Source: Streptomyces sp. WP-1 (lineage in GTDB: Bacteria; Actinomycetota; Actinomycetes; Streptomycetales; Streptomycetaceae). From it: 64,000 nucleotides of DNA. The DNA lies in NCBI RefSeq assembly GCF_030450125.1, contig NZ_CP123923.1, forward strand, positions 5,022,001-5,086,000, given 5' to 3'. The notes below the pieces were generated by a model. That model searched no databases. It saw nothing but the letters and a program-made list of their open reading frames with translations, and was not told the DNA's origin. The translations under genes were made by a program, and so were the position numbers. Positions within the stretch are counted from its first letter, which is position 1, and the number at the start of each line of letters is the position of its first letter. Shown here piece after piece: positions 15,456 to 22,954 of this stretch.

Positions 15456-16642
15456 ACGGCCGCCACCTCCCGCCCCCGGGCCTCCTGGAGCGCCTCCGCG
15501 CGCAGGGCCGCCGCCCGGCGCAGGGCCGCGACCGCCGGATCGTCCGGGTCGCCCAGCTCGCCGCGGGCCGCCGCGAGGACGTCCTCGACCGTGGTCAGAC
15601 CGCCCAGTTCGGCGCGCAGCGGGCGGCCGAGACGGGTGACCGCACCGGCCGCGCGGGCCCGCTCGCGGCAGTGGAAGGCCAGCTCACAGGCGGACAGGCA
15701 CTCGGGCGCGTACGTCGCCGGGACCGCCGCCACCGCCGCCGTCAGCTCCTCGGCGTCCCGGTCGGGTGCGAAGCAGGTGCCCTCGGGCAGCGCGTCGGCG
15801 ATCTCCTCGATCCGGGTGAGCCGGGCGAGCTGCCGCGCGGTGACCGCGCGCTGCTTGCGCACGTCCACGGCAGAGCCGGCCGGCAGGTTCGAGAAGTCCT
15901 CGGGGCACACCAGCAGCACCCGGTGGCGCACCCTCGGGGCGGGGTCGAGGCGGGCGGCGACGTCCTCCAGGGCGAGCACGTACACCGCGGCCTGCCGGGC
16001 GGCGGCGCCCACCTTCGCCGGGTCCGCCGAACCGTCCAGCATCGGGAAGGACTTGATCTCCACCACGGACCAGCTGCCGTCCGGGTGCACCACCACCGCG
16101 TCCGGCTCCAGGAACGCGAGCGAGCCCGCCACGTCCAGGGCGAGCATCGGGTGGTCCAGCAGCGTCCAGCCGCCCGCGCGGGCGGCCTCGCGCAGCGCGA
16201 GCGCCGTGCGCGCCGTACGGCCCTCGGGGCCCTGGGCGGTCAGGTCGGGCACCGCGGCGGATTCCGGGGCCTCGGCGCCCGGGTCGAGCCGGGTGTGCGC
16301 GAGGCGCAGCAGCTCGGCGCCGCCGTCGGCCTTCACCTTCGCCTCGAACGCGTTGCCCCGGGTCAGCGCGAACTGCGACTGGCCGAAACCGGAGGGCGCC
16401 CCGAGCGCGCTCGCCAGCTTGGCCTTGTCCACCCCGGCGCCGTCCAGGATCGCCCGTCTGCGGCACCCGGGGTTCGCGGCCAGCGCCGCGAGGGCGCGCG
16501 CGTCCAGGGCCTTCGCCGGTACGTCGGCGCCGCGCAGCTCAGCGAGCCGCTGCCGGAGCCCCGTCGCCCGCGTCCGTGGGGGAGGGATCGGGCTCGGCTG
16601 CGGCGCCGGGCCGCGACTCGCGCTGCCGTGGAATTCGCTCAC
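15446..16642 (-). CDS. Cas4/Dna2-like Fe-S PD-(D/E)XK nuclease
   Basis: A 398-aa protein. The only good start is GTG 16642; it makes the first 104 bases overlap the end of the PAP2 gene, and no clear Shine-Dalgarno is visible. RecB-type motifs are present: RGNAFEAKV (Glu100), LEPDAVVVHPDGSWSVVEIKSF with Asp181, Glu195 and Lys197, and Q217-x3-Y221 (RQAAVYV). Four cysteines fit the Fe-S clasp of Cas4, Dna2 and AddB nucleases: Cys60 in NPGCRRR and the C-terminal C315-x3-C319-x5-C325 cluster. The spacing in the last cluster is x3 instead of the usual x2. The next gene starts inside its 3' end. It probably trims DNA ends together with the coupled SF1 helicase. Confidence 0.85.
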   Translation of the reverse strand: MSEFHGSASRGPAPQPSPIPPPRTRATGLRQRLAELRGADVPAKALDARALAALAANPGCRRRAILDGAGVDKAKLASALGAPSGFGQSQFALTRGNAFEAKVKADGGAELLRLAHTRLDPGAEAPESAAVPDLTAQGPEGRTARTALALREAARAGGWTLLDHPMLALDVAGSLAFLEPDAVVVHPDGSWSVVEIKSFPMLDGSADPAKVGAAARQAAVYVLALEDVAARLDPAPRVRHRVLLVCPEDFSNLPAGSAVDVRKQRAVTARQLARLTRIEEIADALPEGTCFAPDRDAEELTAAVAAVPATYAPECLSACELAFHCRERARAAGAVTRLGRPLRAELGGLTTVEDVLAAARGELGDPDDPAVAALRRAAALRAEALQEARGREVAAVCR

Positions 16643-17483
16643 CCGCGGAAGTCTGGCATCCGCCACTGACAATCGCGGAACCCCCGGCCTCCGCGACGGC
16701 TCCGAAGCCCTTGAACAGCCGGGCCCGGACCAGGTCGACGGCCCGCAGCACACGCGGCGCGAGCAGGTGGCCGACGCCCATCACGGCGATGCCGGCGAGC
16801 GCGTCCAGGAGGTAGTGGTTGGCGGTGCCCATGACGACCAGCGCGGTGCCCAGCGGGTAGAGCACGGCCAGCACCTTGGTGAGCCGGGTGCCGCCGTGCC
16901 GCCACAGCATCACCCCGCACCACAGCGCCCAGCCGACGTGCAGGCTCGGCATCGCCGCGTACTGGTTGGTCATGCCGCCCAGGCCGCGCGGGGCGCTGGC
17001 ATCGCCGCCCCACCAGCCGTACGAGCTGTAGTGGGCCATGGTGTCCACGAAGCCCTCGTCCGCGGCGAGCAGCCGGGGCGGGCAGGTCGGCACCAGGGTG
17101 AAGCCGATCAGTCCGATGAACGTGGACGTCATCAGCCAGGCGCGGGCCCGCCGGTAGTACTCCGCGCGGTTGCGGAACAGCCAGATCAGGATCGCGGGCG
17201 TGACCAGGTAGTGCAGCGAGGCGTACCAGAAGTCCGCGGGTATCCCGAGCCAGGGCTCGCGGGTGAACAGGCGGTTGAGAGGGTGCTCGGCGTTCAGGTG
17301 GAGCAGCTTCTCGGCGCGCAGCAGCGCCAGGCCGTGGTCCACGGCGTCGTCGACGTCGCCGCGTACCAGGAGGCGGCCGGCCGAGTAGCAGCCGTAGACC
17401 AGCAGGAGCAGCGGCAGCTCGGTCCACCAGCGCAACCGGGTGCGGGGCGCCACCTCGGTGCCCGGTGTCTCGGTCTGCGCCAT
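16539..17483 (-). CDS. PAP2-family membrane phosphatase (inositol/AUR1 type)
   Basis: A 314-aa integral membrane protein; ATG 17483 has GGGGAGG upstream. Hydrophobic helices begin at residue 21 (ELPLLLLVYGCYSAGRLL) and about six span the chain. The signature motifs of the PAP2/AUR1 group are present: PSLHVGWALW, with its catalytic-type His, and HYLLDALAGI. The C-terminal 55 residues are Pro/Ser/Ala-rich and probably disordered; this tail is the part overlapped by the nuclease gene. The likely role is dephosphorylation or headgroup exchange of a lipid phosphate at the outer face of the membrane. It is divergent from the histidine phosphatase gene. Confidence 0.87.
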   Translation of the reverse strand: MAQTETPGTEVAPRTRLRWWTELPLLLLVYGCYSAGRLLVRGDVDDAVDHGLALLRAEKLLHLNAEHPLNRLFTREPWLGIPADFWYASLHYLVTPAILIWLFRNRAEYYRRARAWLMTSTFIGLIGFTLVPTCPPRLLAADEGFVDTMAHYSSYGWWGGDASAPRGLGGMTNQYAAMPSLHVGWALWCGVMLWRHGGTRLTKVLAVLYPLGTALVVMGTANHYLLDALAGIAVMGVGHLLAPRVLRAVDLVRARLFKGFGAVAEAGGSAIVSGGCQTSAGERIPRQRESRPGAAAEPDPSPTDAGDGAPAAAR

Positions 17484-17721
17484 CCGATCGCCCTCCCCCT
17501 TCTGCGGTACGGCCGCCCCGGCGGGCGACCGTGCCACTTTACGGTGTCCTTCTCGTGCCCACGCAGGTGCTCCGGAGTCCTCCGGTGCGGACGGCCCCGG
17601 CCCACAAAGACGCCGGGACCGGGCGCGGGGTTGCCCCTGAGGGGGTGAGCGATGATGGAGGGGCCGACTCCTGTTGTTCCTGTGACGTCCTTCGGGCGTC
17701 CCTCTCCCGGAAAGGTCCCCC

Positions 17722-18318
17722 ATGGCACCGCGCATCCTGCTGGCCCGGCACGGACAGACGGCCTGGTCGCTGTCCGGCAAGCACACCGGCAGGACCGATG
17801 TGCCGCTCCTTGAGGAGGGCCGGCACGGCGCGAAGCTGCTCGGCGAACGCCTGCACCGGGCGCCGCTGGACGGGCTGCCCGGCGTGGCGGTCCGCACCAG
17901 CCCGCTCGTGCGCGCCGCGGAGACCTGCGCGCTGGCCGGGTTCGGGGAGCGGGCCGAGCCCTGGGACGCGCTGCTGGAGTGGGACTACGGCGCGTACGAG
18001 GGCCTGACCCCGGCCGAGATCCAGGCGATCCGCCCCGGCTGGCTGATCTGGCGCGACGGCGTCCCGGAGGGGGAGAGCGTCGCCGAGGTCACCGCCCGCG
18101 CGGACGAGGTCGTCACCTGGGCCCGCTCCGCCGACCGCGATGTCCTCCTCTTCGCCCACGGCCACATCCTGCGCTCCCTGGCCGCACGCTGGCTGGGCTT
18201 CCCTCTCGACTTCGGGGCCCGCATCCGCCTGAACCCGACGTCCCTGTCGGTCCTGGGCTGGGCATACGGCGAACCGGCACTGGAGAACTGGAACGACGTG
18301 GGCCACCTGGCGGGCTGA
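17722..18318 (+). CDS. Histidine phosphatase superfamily protein (phosphoglycerate mutase-like)
   Basis: A 198-aa cytosolic protein; GGAAAGG lies a few bases ahead of ATG 17722. The RHG motif [10 protein letters not shown] is at residues 7-16 with the phospho-accepting His. [11 protein letters not shown] and the Glu in [17 protein letters not shown] are the conserved second and third elements, and the second catalytic His is in [18 protein letters not shown]. The short length and missing insertion favour a broad-specificity phosphatase over a glycolytic mutase. It is monocistronic, followed by a common intergenic repeat. Confidence 0.9.
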   Translation: MAPRILLARHGQTAWSLSGKHTGRTDVPLLEEGRHGAKLLGERLHRAPLDGLPGVAVRTSPLVRAAETCALAGFGERAEPWDALLEWDYGAYEGLTPAEIQAIRPGWLIWRDGVPEGESVAEVTARADEVVTWARSADRDVLLFAHGHILRSLAARWLGFPLDFGARIRLNPTSLSVLGWAYGEPALENWNDVGHLAG

Positions 18319-18320
18319 GC

Positions 18321-18400
18321 TGGAAGCGCTCCGAAGGGGCGCGGGGCTGTGTTCGATCTGCGGCTCCGCCGCGTGGGCGCGATCAGCCACGACGGCCCGC
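18321..18400. repeat. Streptomyces-type intergenic repeat (GGGGCGCGGGGCTGTG element)
   Basis: The stretch contains GGGGCGCGGGGCTGTGTT followed by a GCGGCTCCGCCGC stem and GATCAGCCACGACGG, the layout of a high-copy intergenic element that I recognise from streptomycete genomes. It lies between two convergent genes. A weaker relative occurs near 12299-12318. Confidence 0.6.
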
Positions 18401-18456
18401 GGCCCGGCGACGGCGGACATGCCCCGCCCCTGCCGTCAGGCGGCGCCGCGCACGCG

Positions 18457-19947
18457 CTACGCCCCCGCGATCCTCGGATACGCCTTGTGCCGGTCGAGGA
18501 AATCCGAGACCCCCGCCGCCCGCCGGTGCGGCAACAGCACCCGCGCCGTCCCCGCCAGCATCGTCTGGATCCGGGACGACTGCACCTGGTCCAGCAGGGA
18601 CAGCACCCGCACCCCCGCCTCCGCCGCCTCGTCCGGACGGCCCTCACGCGCCAGGTCGTCCGCGAGTTCCGCCGTATAGAGGGCGATGTTCCGCGTGAAG
18701 TGGGGGTCCTGGAGGTCCGCCGCCCGCCGGGCGTGCCGGGACGCCCGCGGCCAGTCGCCCAGCATGGACCAGCACTGCGCCTCCAGCCCCTCCAGCTCGG
18801 CCTCGCCGTAGAAGCTCATCCACTCGGGGTCGGCCGAGGAGCGCCCCCGGGCGAACAGGGCCTGCGCCCGGGCGAGCGCCCGCGCGCAGCCGGTGCGGTC
18901 GGCCAGCCCCGCCCAGCCCCCCGCCTCGCGCAGTGCGAGCAGGGAGTTCAGCCGGTCGGAACCGAGCGGCCGGGCCGCCCGCTGCGCGGCCTGGGCGGCG
19001 CGCACCGCCTCCCGGGGCCGCCCCGCGTCCCGTGCCAGGAACGCGGTGTTGCAGAAGGCGTGCGCCTCCAGCCCCTCGTCCCCGGTCATCCGGGCCGTGG
19101 CCAGCGCCTCCGCGTAGTGCGAGCGGGCGTCGTCGAAGCGGCCGGAGTCGTGCGCCAGCCAGCCCACGGAGATGGCGAGTTCACCCGCGCCCGTGTGCAG
19201 CCGCTCGACGGTGGTCTGCCGCATCGCGCCGGCGTCCAGCAGCGCGTACGCCGCGCGCAGGGGAGCCGCCGCGCGCCGGTAGAGGCCGTCCGCGCCGTGC
19301 CGGTCGTCCAGCAGCCGGATCCGGCGGACCGCGTCCTCCAGGGCCGTCGCCTCGGTGCTCCCGGGCCGGCGCGAGCGGCGGGGCGCGGGTACGGCGTCCG
19401 GGGTGAGCCCCAGCGGGCCCAGCGCGGCGGCGGCCACGGTGGCCCCGCCGGTCATGAATGCGCGACGCAGCACGTCGCTCTCCTCGTGGTTCGGATGGTC
19501 GTACGGGTACGGCCCCTGGGGGTCGCACACCTCGTGCGGGTCATACGGGTCGTGCGAGTTCAGCTGGTCCTGCGGCTCGGACGGCTCGCCCGGATGCCCG
19601 GCGACGGCCTCCCGCGCCCCGCCCGCGGCGAGTGCCCGGGGGGCGGTGCGCGCCGCGCGGCCGCGGACGGACGAGCGGGGCGCGAAGCCGAGGTCGGCGA
19701 GCGTACGACCGGGGAACATGTGCAGGAACACCCGCTCGTAGGCGTAGTTCGGGCAGCGGATCTCACCCGCCTCGACCCGCCCGACGTAGCGCGCGTCACA
19801 GCTCACCCGCTCACCGATCTCCCGCGCGGCCCGCCGCACCAGCGCCGCGAACTCGGCCGGTGAACGCCGGCCGCGCAGCCGCCGGAAGGCGAGGTTCGGC
19901 CGGGGTGGCCGTTCGGGCTGTGACGAGGTCACGGTAGACGACGCCAT
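18457..19947 (-). CDS. NsdA-like TPR transcriptional regulator
   Basis: A 496-aa protein; ATG 19947 has GAGAGGA upstream. Residues about 20-95 form an XRE-like helix-turn-helix region (LVRRAAREIGERVSCDARYVGRVEAGEIRCPNY, then a VFLHMFPGRTLADLGF helix). A low-complexity linker rich in Asp, Pro and Tyr follows (DPYDPHEVCDPQGPYPYDHP). From about residue 175 an AFMTGGATVAAAALGPLG hydrophobic patch leads into a long alpha-helical TPR-type region (LHTGAGELAISVGWLAHDSGRFDDARSHYAEAL, AHAFCNTAFLARDAGRPREAV). This matches NsdA/BldD-neighbour type Streptomyces regulators, which repress antibiotic production and sporulation. That role is inferred from architecture only. Confidence 0.82.
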   Translation of the reverse strand: MASSTVTSSQPERPPRPNLAFRRLRGRRSPAEFAALVRRAAREIGERVSCDARYVGRVEAGEIRCPNYAYERVFLHMFPGRTLADLGFAPRSSVRGRAARTAPRALAAGGAREAVAGHPGEPSEPQDQLNSHDPYDPHEVCDPQGPYPYDHPNHEESDVLRRAFMTGGATVAAAALGPLGLTPDAVPAPRRSRRPGSTEATALEDAVRRIRLLDDRHGADGLYRRAAAPLRAAYALLDAGAMRQTTVERLHTGAGELAISVGWLAHDSGRFDDARSHYAEALATARMTGDEGLEAHAFCNTAFLARDAGRPREAVRAAQAAQRAARPLGSDRLNSLLALREAGGWAGLADRTGCARALARAQALFARGRSSADPEWMSFYGEAELEGLEAQCWSMLGDWPRASRHARRAADLQDPHFTRNIALYTAELADDLAREGRPDEAAEAGVRVLSLLDQVQSSRIQTMLAGTARVLLPHRRAAGVSDFLDRHKAYPRIAGA

Positions 19948-20213
19948 GGCCGGGTCCTCTCGTGCGAACCGTCGAACCATGCCGGTGCCGGGGCGGGTTC
20001 GGGACATGGCGCCCGAATGGTGCCCTGGTTCCGGCGAGCAAGAACGTACCGGCTGTGAGGGTCCCGCCACGCTGAGTTTGGCCACAAAAGCGGATATCTC
20101 ATCCGCGATCTGCCATGAAGTGCCATCCTTTGCGGCGCACTTGTGCCGTAGCCGTTGACACGGTGACGCGTTGAACATGTTGACCGCGACAGTGCTGTGT
20201 GGTGGAGGCGGGC

Positions 20214-20621
20214 ATGCAGACCAGCCAGAGCAATGAACCGTGTACCGCGCCGCTGCCGCCCGCCTCGGGCGACACGGCGTGCGACCTGGTGACCGTACCG
20301 GCCCGGCAGGGCCTGGAAGCGGTCGACATCCTGCGGCGCGCCGCCGCCGACGCGGTCGGACCGGTGCTGCACGACGACGACCGCGACACCCTCGGCTTCC
20401 TGGTGCCCGCCGGCACCGCGGCCGGCTGGGACGTGCCGGGCAGCACCTGCACGGAGACCGACGGGCGCGGACTGCGCCTCGCCCCGGAGCCGCCGGTCGC
20501 GGGTGCCGACTGGCTCCTGCCCCCCGGCGACGACGCCGACCTCGCCACCGACCCGGCCGTCCTGCGGGAGGCCCTCGGTGAGGCGGCGCGCCTGATCGAG
20601 GCCGCCGACAAGTGCTGCTGA
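20214..20621 (+). CDS. Small protein of unknown function, divergent from the TPR regulator
   Basis: A 135-aa protein. ATG 20214 is preceded by GGAGG at 20204-20208; a GTG fifteen bases upstream would put that site inside the gene. The chain has a CDLVTVPARQGLEAVDILRRAAADAVGPVLHDD helix-strand, FLVPAGTAAGWDVPGS, and ADWLLPPGDDAD, then a final helix ending in DKCC. The layout recalls small primase/polymerase-like streptomycete proteins, weakly resembling the one at 11063-11605. Paired divergence from a TPR-HTH regulator is a frequent arrangement for Streptomyces regulator partners. A TTGACA lies at 20155-20160 but the -10 is not clear. Confidence 0.7.
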   Translation: MQTSQSNEPCTAPLPPASGDTACDLVTVPARQGLEAVDILRRAAADAVGPVLHDDDRDTLGFLVPAGTAAGWDVPGSTCTETDGRGLRLAPEPPVAGADWLLPPGDDADLATDPAVLREALGEAARLIEAADKCC

Positions 20622-20622
20622 A

Positions 20623-20670
20623 ACGTTTACCGCGGGGACCTGGGACACGTTCACCGCGGGGGCCTGAGAA
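20623..20670. repeat. Two tandem 24-bp repeats just before the spermidine-synthase-like gene
   Basis: Bases 20623-20646 and 20647-20670 share 20 of 24 positions (ACGTTYACCGCGGGGRCCTG core). They occupy the whole gap between the upstream stop and nine bases before ATG 20680, so they are well placed for an operator or a leader structure. Confidence 0.75.
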
Positions 20671-20679
20671 AATGGGCGG

Positions 20680-21549
20680 ATGGGCAGGTCCAGGAACCCG
20701 CGGCGCGCAGCGGCCGCCACCGCCGCCGTGGAGGAAGCCGTCGACGGCGGTCTCGCACGGCTCGTCCCCGACCCGGACCGCGGCCGGGCCTGGACGCTGC
20801 TGATCGACGGGGCGCCCCAGTCGCACGTCGACCTGGACGACCCCGGGTACCTCTCCTTCGAGTACCAGCGCCGCATCGGCCATGTCATCGACCTCGCCGC
20901 CCCGCCCGGCAAGCCCGTGCACGCCGTGCACCTGGGCGGCGGCGCCCTCACCCTCGCCCGCTATCTCGCCGCCACCCGGCCCCGGTCCACCCAGCAGGTC
21001 GTGGAGCGGGACGCGCGCCTCGTGCAACTGGTGCGGCGGGAGCTGCCGCTGGACCCGAACGCCCGGATCCGGGTGCGGTCGACGGACGCCCGTGCGGGAC
21101 TCGGCAAGGTGCCCGACGGCTGGGCCGATCTGATCGTCGCCGATGTCTTCAGCGGCGCCCGCACCCCCGCCCACCTCACCTCCACCGAGTTCCTGGACGA
21201 GGTGCGCCGCGCCCTGAAACCGTCCGGGATCTATGCCGCCAACCTCGCCGACGGCCCGCCGCTCGCCCATCTGCGCGGCCAGATCGCCACCGCGGCCGCC
21301 CGGTTCGCCGAACTCGCGCTGATCGCCGACGCGGCCGTACTGCGCGGCAAACGCTTCGGCAACGCGATCCTCGTCGCCTCCGACCTGCCGCTGCCGCTGC
21401 CCGAACTCACCCGGCGCGCCGCCTCCGACCCGCACACCGCCCGCGTCGAACACGGGCGTCAGCTCACCGACTTCACCGGCGGCGCGCTCCCGGTCACGGA
21501 CGCGGCGGCCGTGGACTCCCCGGCGCCGCCGCCCTCGGTGTTCCGCTGA
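20680..21549 (+). CDS. Spermidine-synthase-like methyltransferase-fold protein
   Basis: A 289-aa protein starting at ATG 20680, which has no clear ribosome site. The core is the SAM/decarboxy-SAM fold: VHAVHLGGGALTLARYLAATRP (glycine-rich motif I), QVVERDARLVQLVRRELPL (acidic motif), IRVRSTDARAGL, and WADLIVADVFSGARTPAHLTS. The order matches the SpeE family, and the YLSFEYQRRIGHVIDL N-terminal part is like the substrate lid of fused or stand-alone spermidine synthases. The canonical catalytic Asp pair is not fully clear, and many actinobacterial members lack proven activity. A polyamine role is possible but unproven. It is separated from the upstream gene by two 24-bp repeats. Confidence 0.82.
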   Translation: MGRSRNPRRAAAATAAVEEAVDGGLARLVPDPDRGRAWTLLIDGAPQSHVDLDDPGYLSFEYQRRIGHVIDLAAPPGKPVHAVHLGGGALTLARYLAATRPRSTQQVVERDARLVQLVRRELPLDPNARIRVRSTDARAGLGKVPDGWADLIVADVFSGARTPAHLTSTEFLDEVRRALKPSGIYAANLADGPPLAHLRGQIATAAARFAELALIADAAVLRGKRFGNAILVASDLPLPLPELTRRAASDPHTARVEHGRQLTDFTGGALPVTDAAAVDSPAPPPSVFR

Positions 21550-21597
21550 ACGCGGGGGCCCCTGGACTCAAGGTCCGCCGCCCTGCGGCCGTCCGCC

Positions 21598-22119
21598 TCA
21601 GTAGGTGCCGATCTCCACGTGCGGCGGCCCGTCGTGCCAGGCGCAGAACACCGACACCCGGTCCGTGCCCCGGCTGAACTCCACCCGGATCCACGTCCCC
21701 GTCCTCCACACCTGCATCGACCAGCCGGCCCCCGGCGTCGCCGAGACGAGCGTGGCATCGGCCGCGCCCAGCTCGAACACCGCGCGGCCGCCGTCGGTGT
21801 CGTAGGCCTTGACCGTGCCGGAGGCGGTGGCGGACGGGGTGGGCGCGGGAGCGGTGGAGCGGCGGGCGGTCGCCGTGGGGGAGGGGGACGGCGACGGGGA
21901 CGCGGAGGGTGAGCGGGACGGCCGGCGGGAGGCCGGCGCGTCCGGGGCCGTGGCCGCAGTCGCCCTCGCCGTCGGGGCGCCCGCTCCCACGACCGGCAGC
22001 GCGCGCGGCGGGTCGTACGCCGTCCCCGCCATCACCGTGTGCACGCCCCACCACGACAGCGTGACCGCCGCGCCCGTCGCGAGCAGCCAGGCCAGCACGT
22101 GTACGAGTCCTCTGCGCAT
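21598..22119 (-). CDS. Membrane-anchored protein with Ser/Pro/Thr-rich stalk
   Basis: A 173-aa protein; ATG 22119 has AGGATGG upstream, and an ATG nine bases earlier is also possible. Residues 8-30 are one transmembrane helix or signal anchor (VLAWLLATGAAVTLSWWGVHTV). A 60-residue Ala/Pro/Ser/Thr stalk follows (including SPSASPSPSPSPTATA), then a compact C-terminal domain with GTVKAYDTDGGRAVFELGAADATLVSATPGAGWSMQVW. The C-terminal part would lie outside the membrane. No known family. It is divergent from the response regulator gene, so it may be controlled by that system. Confidence 0.8.
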   Translation of the reverse strand: MRRGLVHVLAWLLATGAAVTLSWWGVHTVMAGTAYDPPRALPVVGAGAPTARATAATAPDAPASRRPSRSPSASPSPSPSPTATARRSTAPAPTPSATASGTVKAYDTDGGRAVFELGAADATLVSATPGAGWSMQVWRTGTWIRVEFSRGTDRVSVFCAWHDGPPHVEIGTY

Positions 22120-22161
22120 CGCGTCCATCCTGCCCCACCGGTCCCACCCGGCCGCCACCGG

Positions 22162-22206
22162 TTGTCCGAGCAGGGGAGTTGTCCACAGCCGGGGAGTTGT
22201 CCACAG
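22162..22206. promoter_or_regulatory. DnaA-box-like cluster before the response regulator gene
   Basis: Two perfect TTGTCCACA nonamers lie at 22179-22187 and 22197-22205, with a weaker TTGTCCGAG at 22162. The unit GGGGAGTTGTCCACAG is repeated exactly at 22173-22188 and 22191-22206. TTGTCCACA is the preferred streptomycete DnaA box. The cluster is about 40 to 85 bases ahead of the response regulator start and downstream of the opposite gene's start, so it may be a DnaA titration site or the operator of an unrelated regulator. Confidence 0.55.
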
Positions 22207-22246
22207 GCCCGCACCGGGCTCCCGCGCATGGCGTACGGTGCGGCGC

Positions 22247-22954
22247 ATGGCAAGTCTGCTCGTGGTCGAGGACGACCAGTTCGTACGCTCCGCGCTCATC
22301 CGGCAGTTGACCGACGCCTCGCACACCGTGCGCTCCGTCGGTACGGCACTGGAGGCGCTGCGCGAGGTCGCCCACCACCGTTTCGACGTGGTCGTCCTGG
22401 ACCTCGGACTGCCGGACCTGGACGGCTCCGAGGCCCTGAAGATGCTGCGCGGCATCACCGACGTGCCGGTCATCATCGCCACCGCCCGGGACGACGAGGC
22501 GGAGATAGTACGGCTGTTGAACGCGGGGGCGGACGACTACCTGACCAAGCCGTTCTCCGTCGGCCACCTCTGCGCCCGGATCTCGGCGGTGCTGCGCCGG
22601 GCCCGCGCCACCGGCGGCGAGGTCCCGCCCTCCACCGTGCTGCGCGTCGGCGGCCTGACCGTGGACCCGCTGCGCCGCCAGGCCGCGCTGGACGGCGCCC
22701 GGCTCGACCTCACCCGCCGCGAGTTCGACCTGCTCGCCTTCCTCGCCGCCCGCCCCGGCGTCGTCGTCCCCCGCAGAGAACTCCTCGCCGAGGTCTGGCA
22801 GCAGTCGTACGGCGACGACCAGACCATCGACGTCCATCTGTCCTGGCTGCGCCGGAAACTGGGGGAGACGGCGGCCCGGCCGCGCTATCTGCACACGCTG
22901 CGGGGCGTCGGCGTGAAGCTGGAACCCCCGGCGGACCCGGAGCCGGCGCGATGA
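22247..22954 (+). CDS. OmpR-family response regulator
   Basis: A 235-aa protein. ATG 22247 has only a weak GGTGCGGCGC upstream. The receiver domain (1-115) has the acidic pair ED at 8-10, phospho-acceptor Asp52 in VVLDLGLPDLDG, a Thr in IIATAR and the Lys in YLTKPFS. The C-terminal winged helix (about 135-230) has LDLTRREFDLLAFLAARPGVVVPRRELLAEVW and the IDVHLSWLRRKLG recognition segment. Its stop overlaps the histidine kinase start by ATGA. It is divergent from a membrane-anchored protein and lies upstream of a chitinase gene. A CCTTA/TAAGG inverted repeat follows the kinase gene and may be one of its sites. Confidence 0.95.
   Translation: MASLLVVEDDQFVRSALIRQLTDASHTVRSVGTALEALREVAHHRFDVVVLDLGLPDLDGSEALKMLRGITDVPVIIATARDDEAEIVRLLNAGADDYLTKPFSVGHLCARISAVLRRARATGGEVPPSTVLRVGGLTVDPLRRQAALDGARLDLTRREFDLLAFLAARPGVVVPRRELLAEVWQQSYGDDQTIDVHLSWLRRKLGETAARPRYLHTLRGVGVKLEPPADPEPAR

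Noticed and set aside
13932..17648. A 1238-codon plus-strand frame opposite the nuclease-helicase operon
   Set aside because: It is antisense low-complexity sequence with no domain, and the minus-strand genes carry clear catalytic motifs.
18321..18334. A CebR-like TGGAAGCGCTCCGA after the histidine phosphatase gene
   Set aside because: It has two mismatches, lies between convergent genes, and is part of a common intergenic repeat.
18457..21453. A 998-codon minus-strand frame covering the TPR regulator and three other genes
   Set aside because: Only 18457-19947 matches a real protein; the upstream part is antisense to the 135-aa and spermidine-synthase-like genes.
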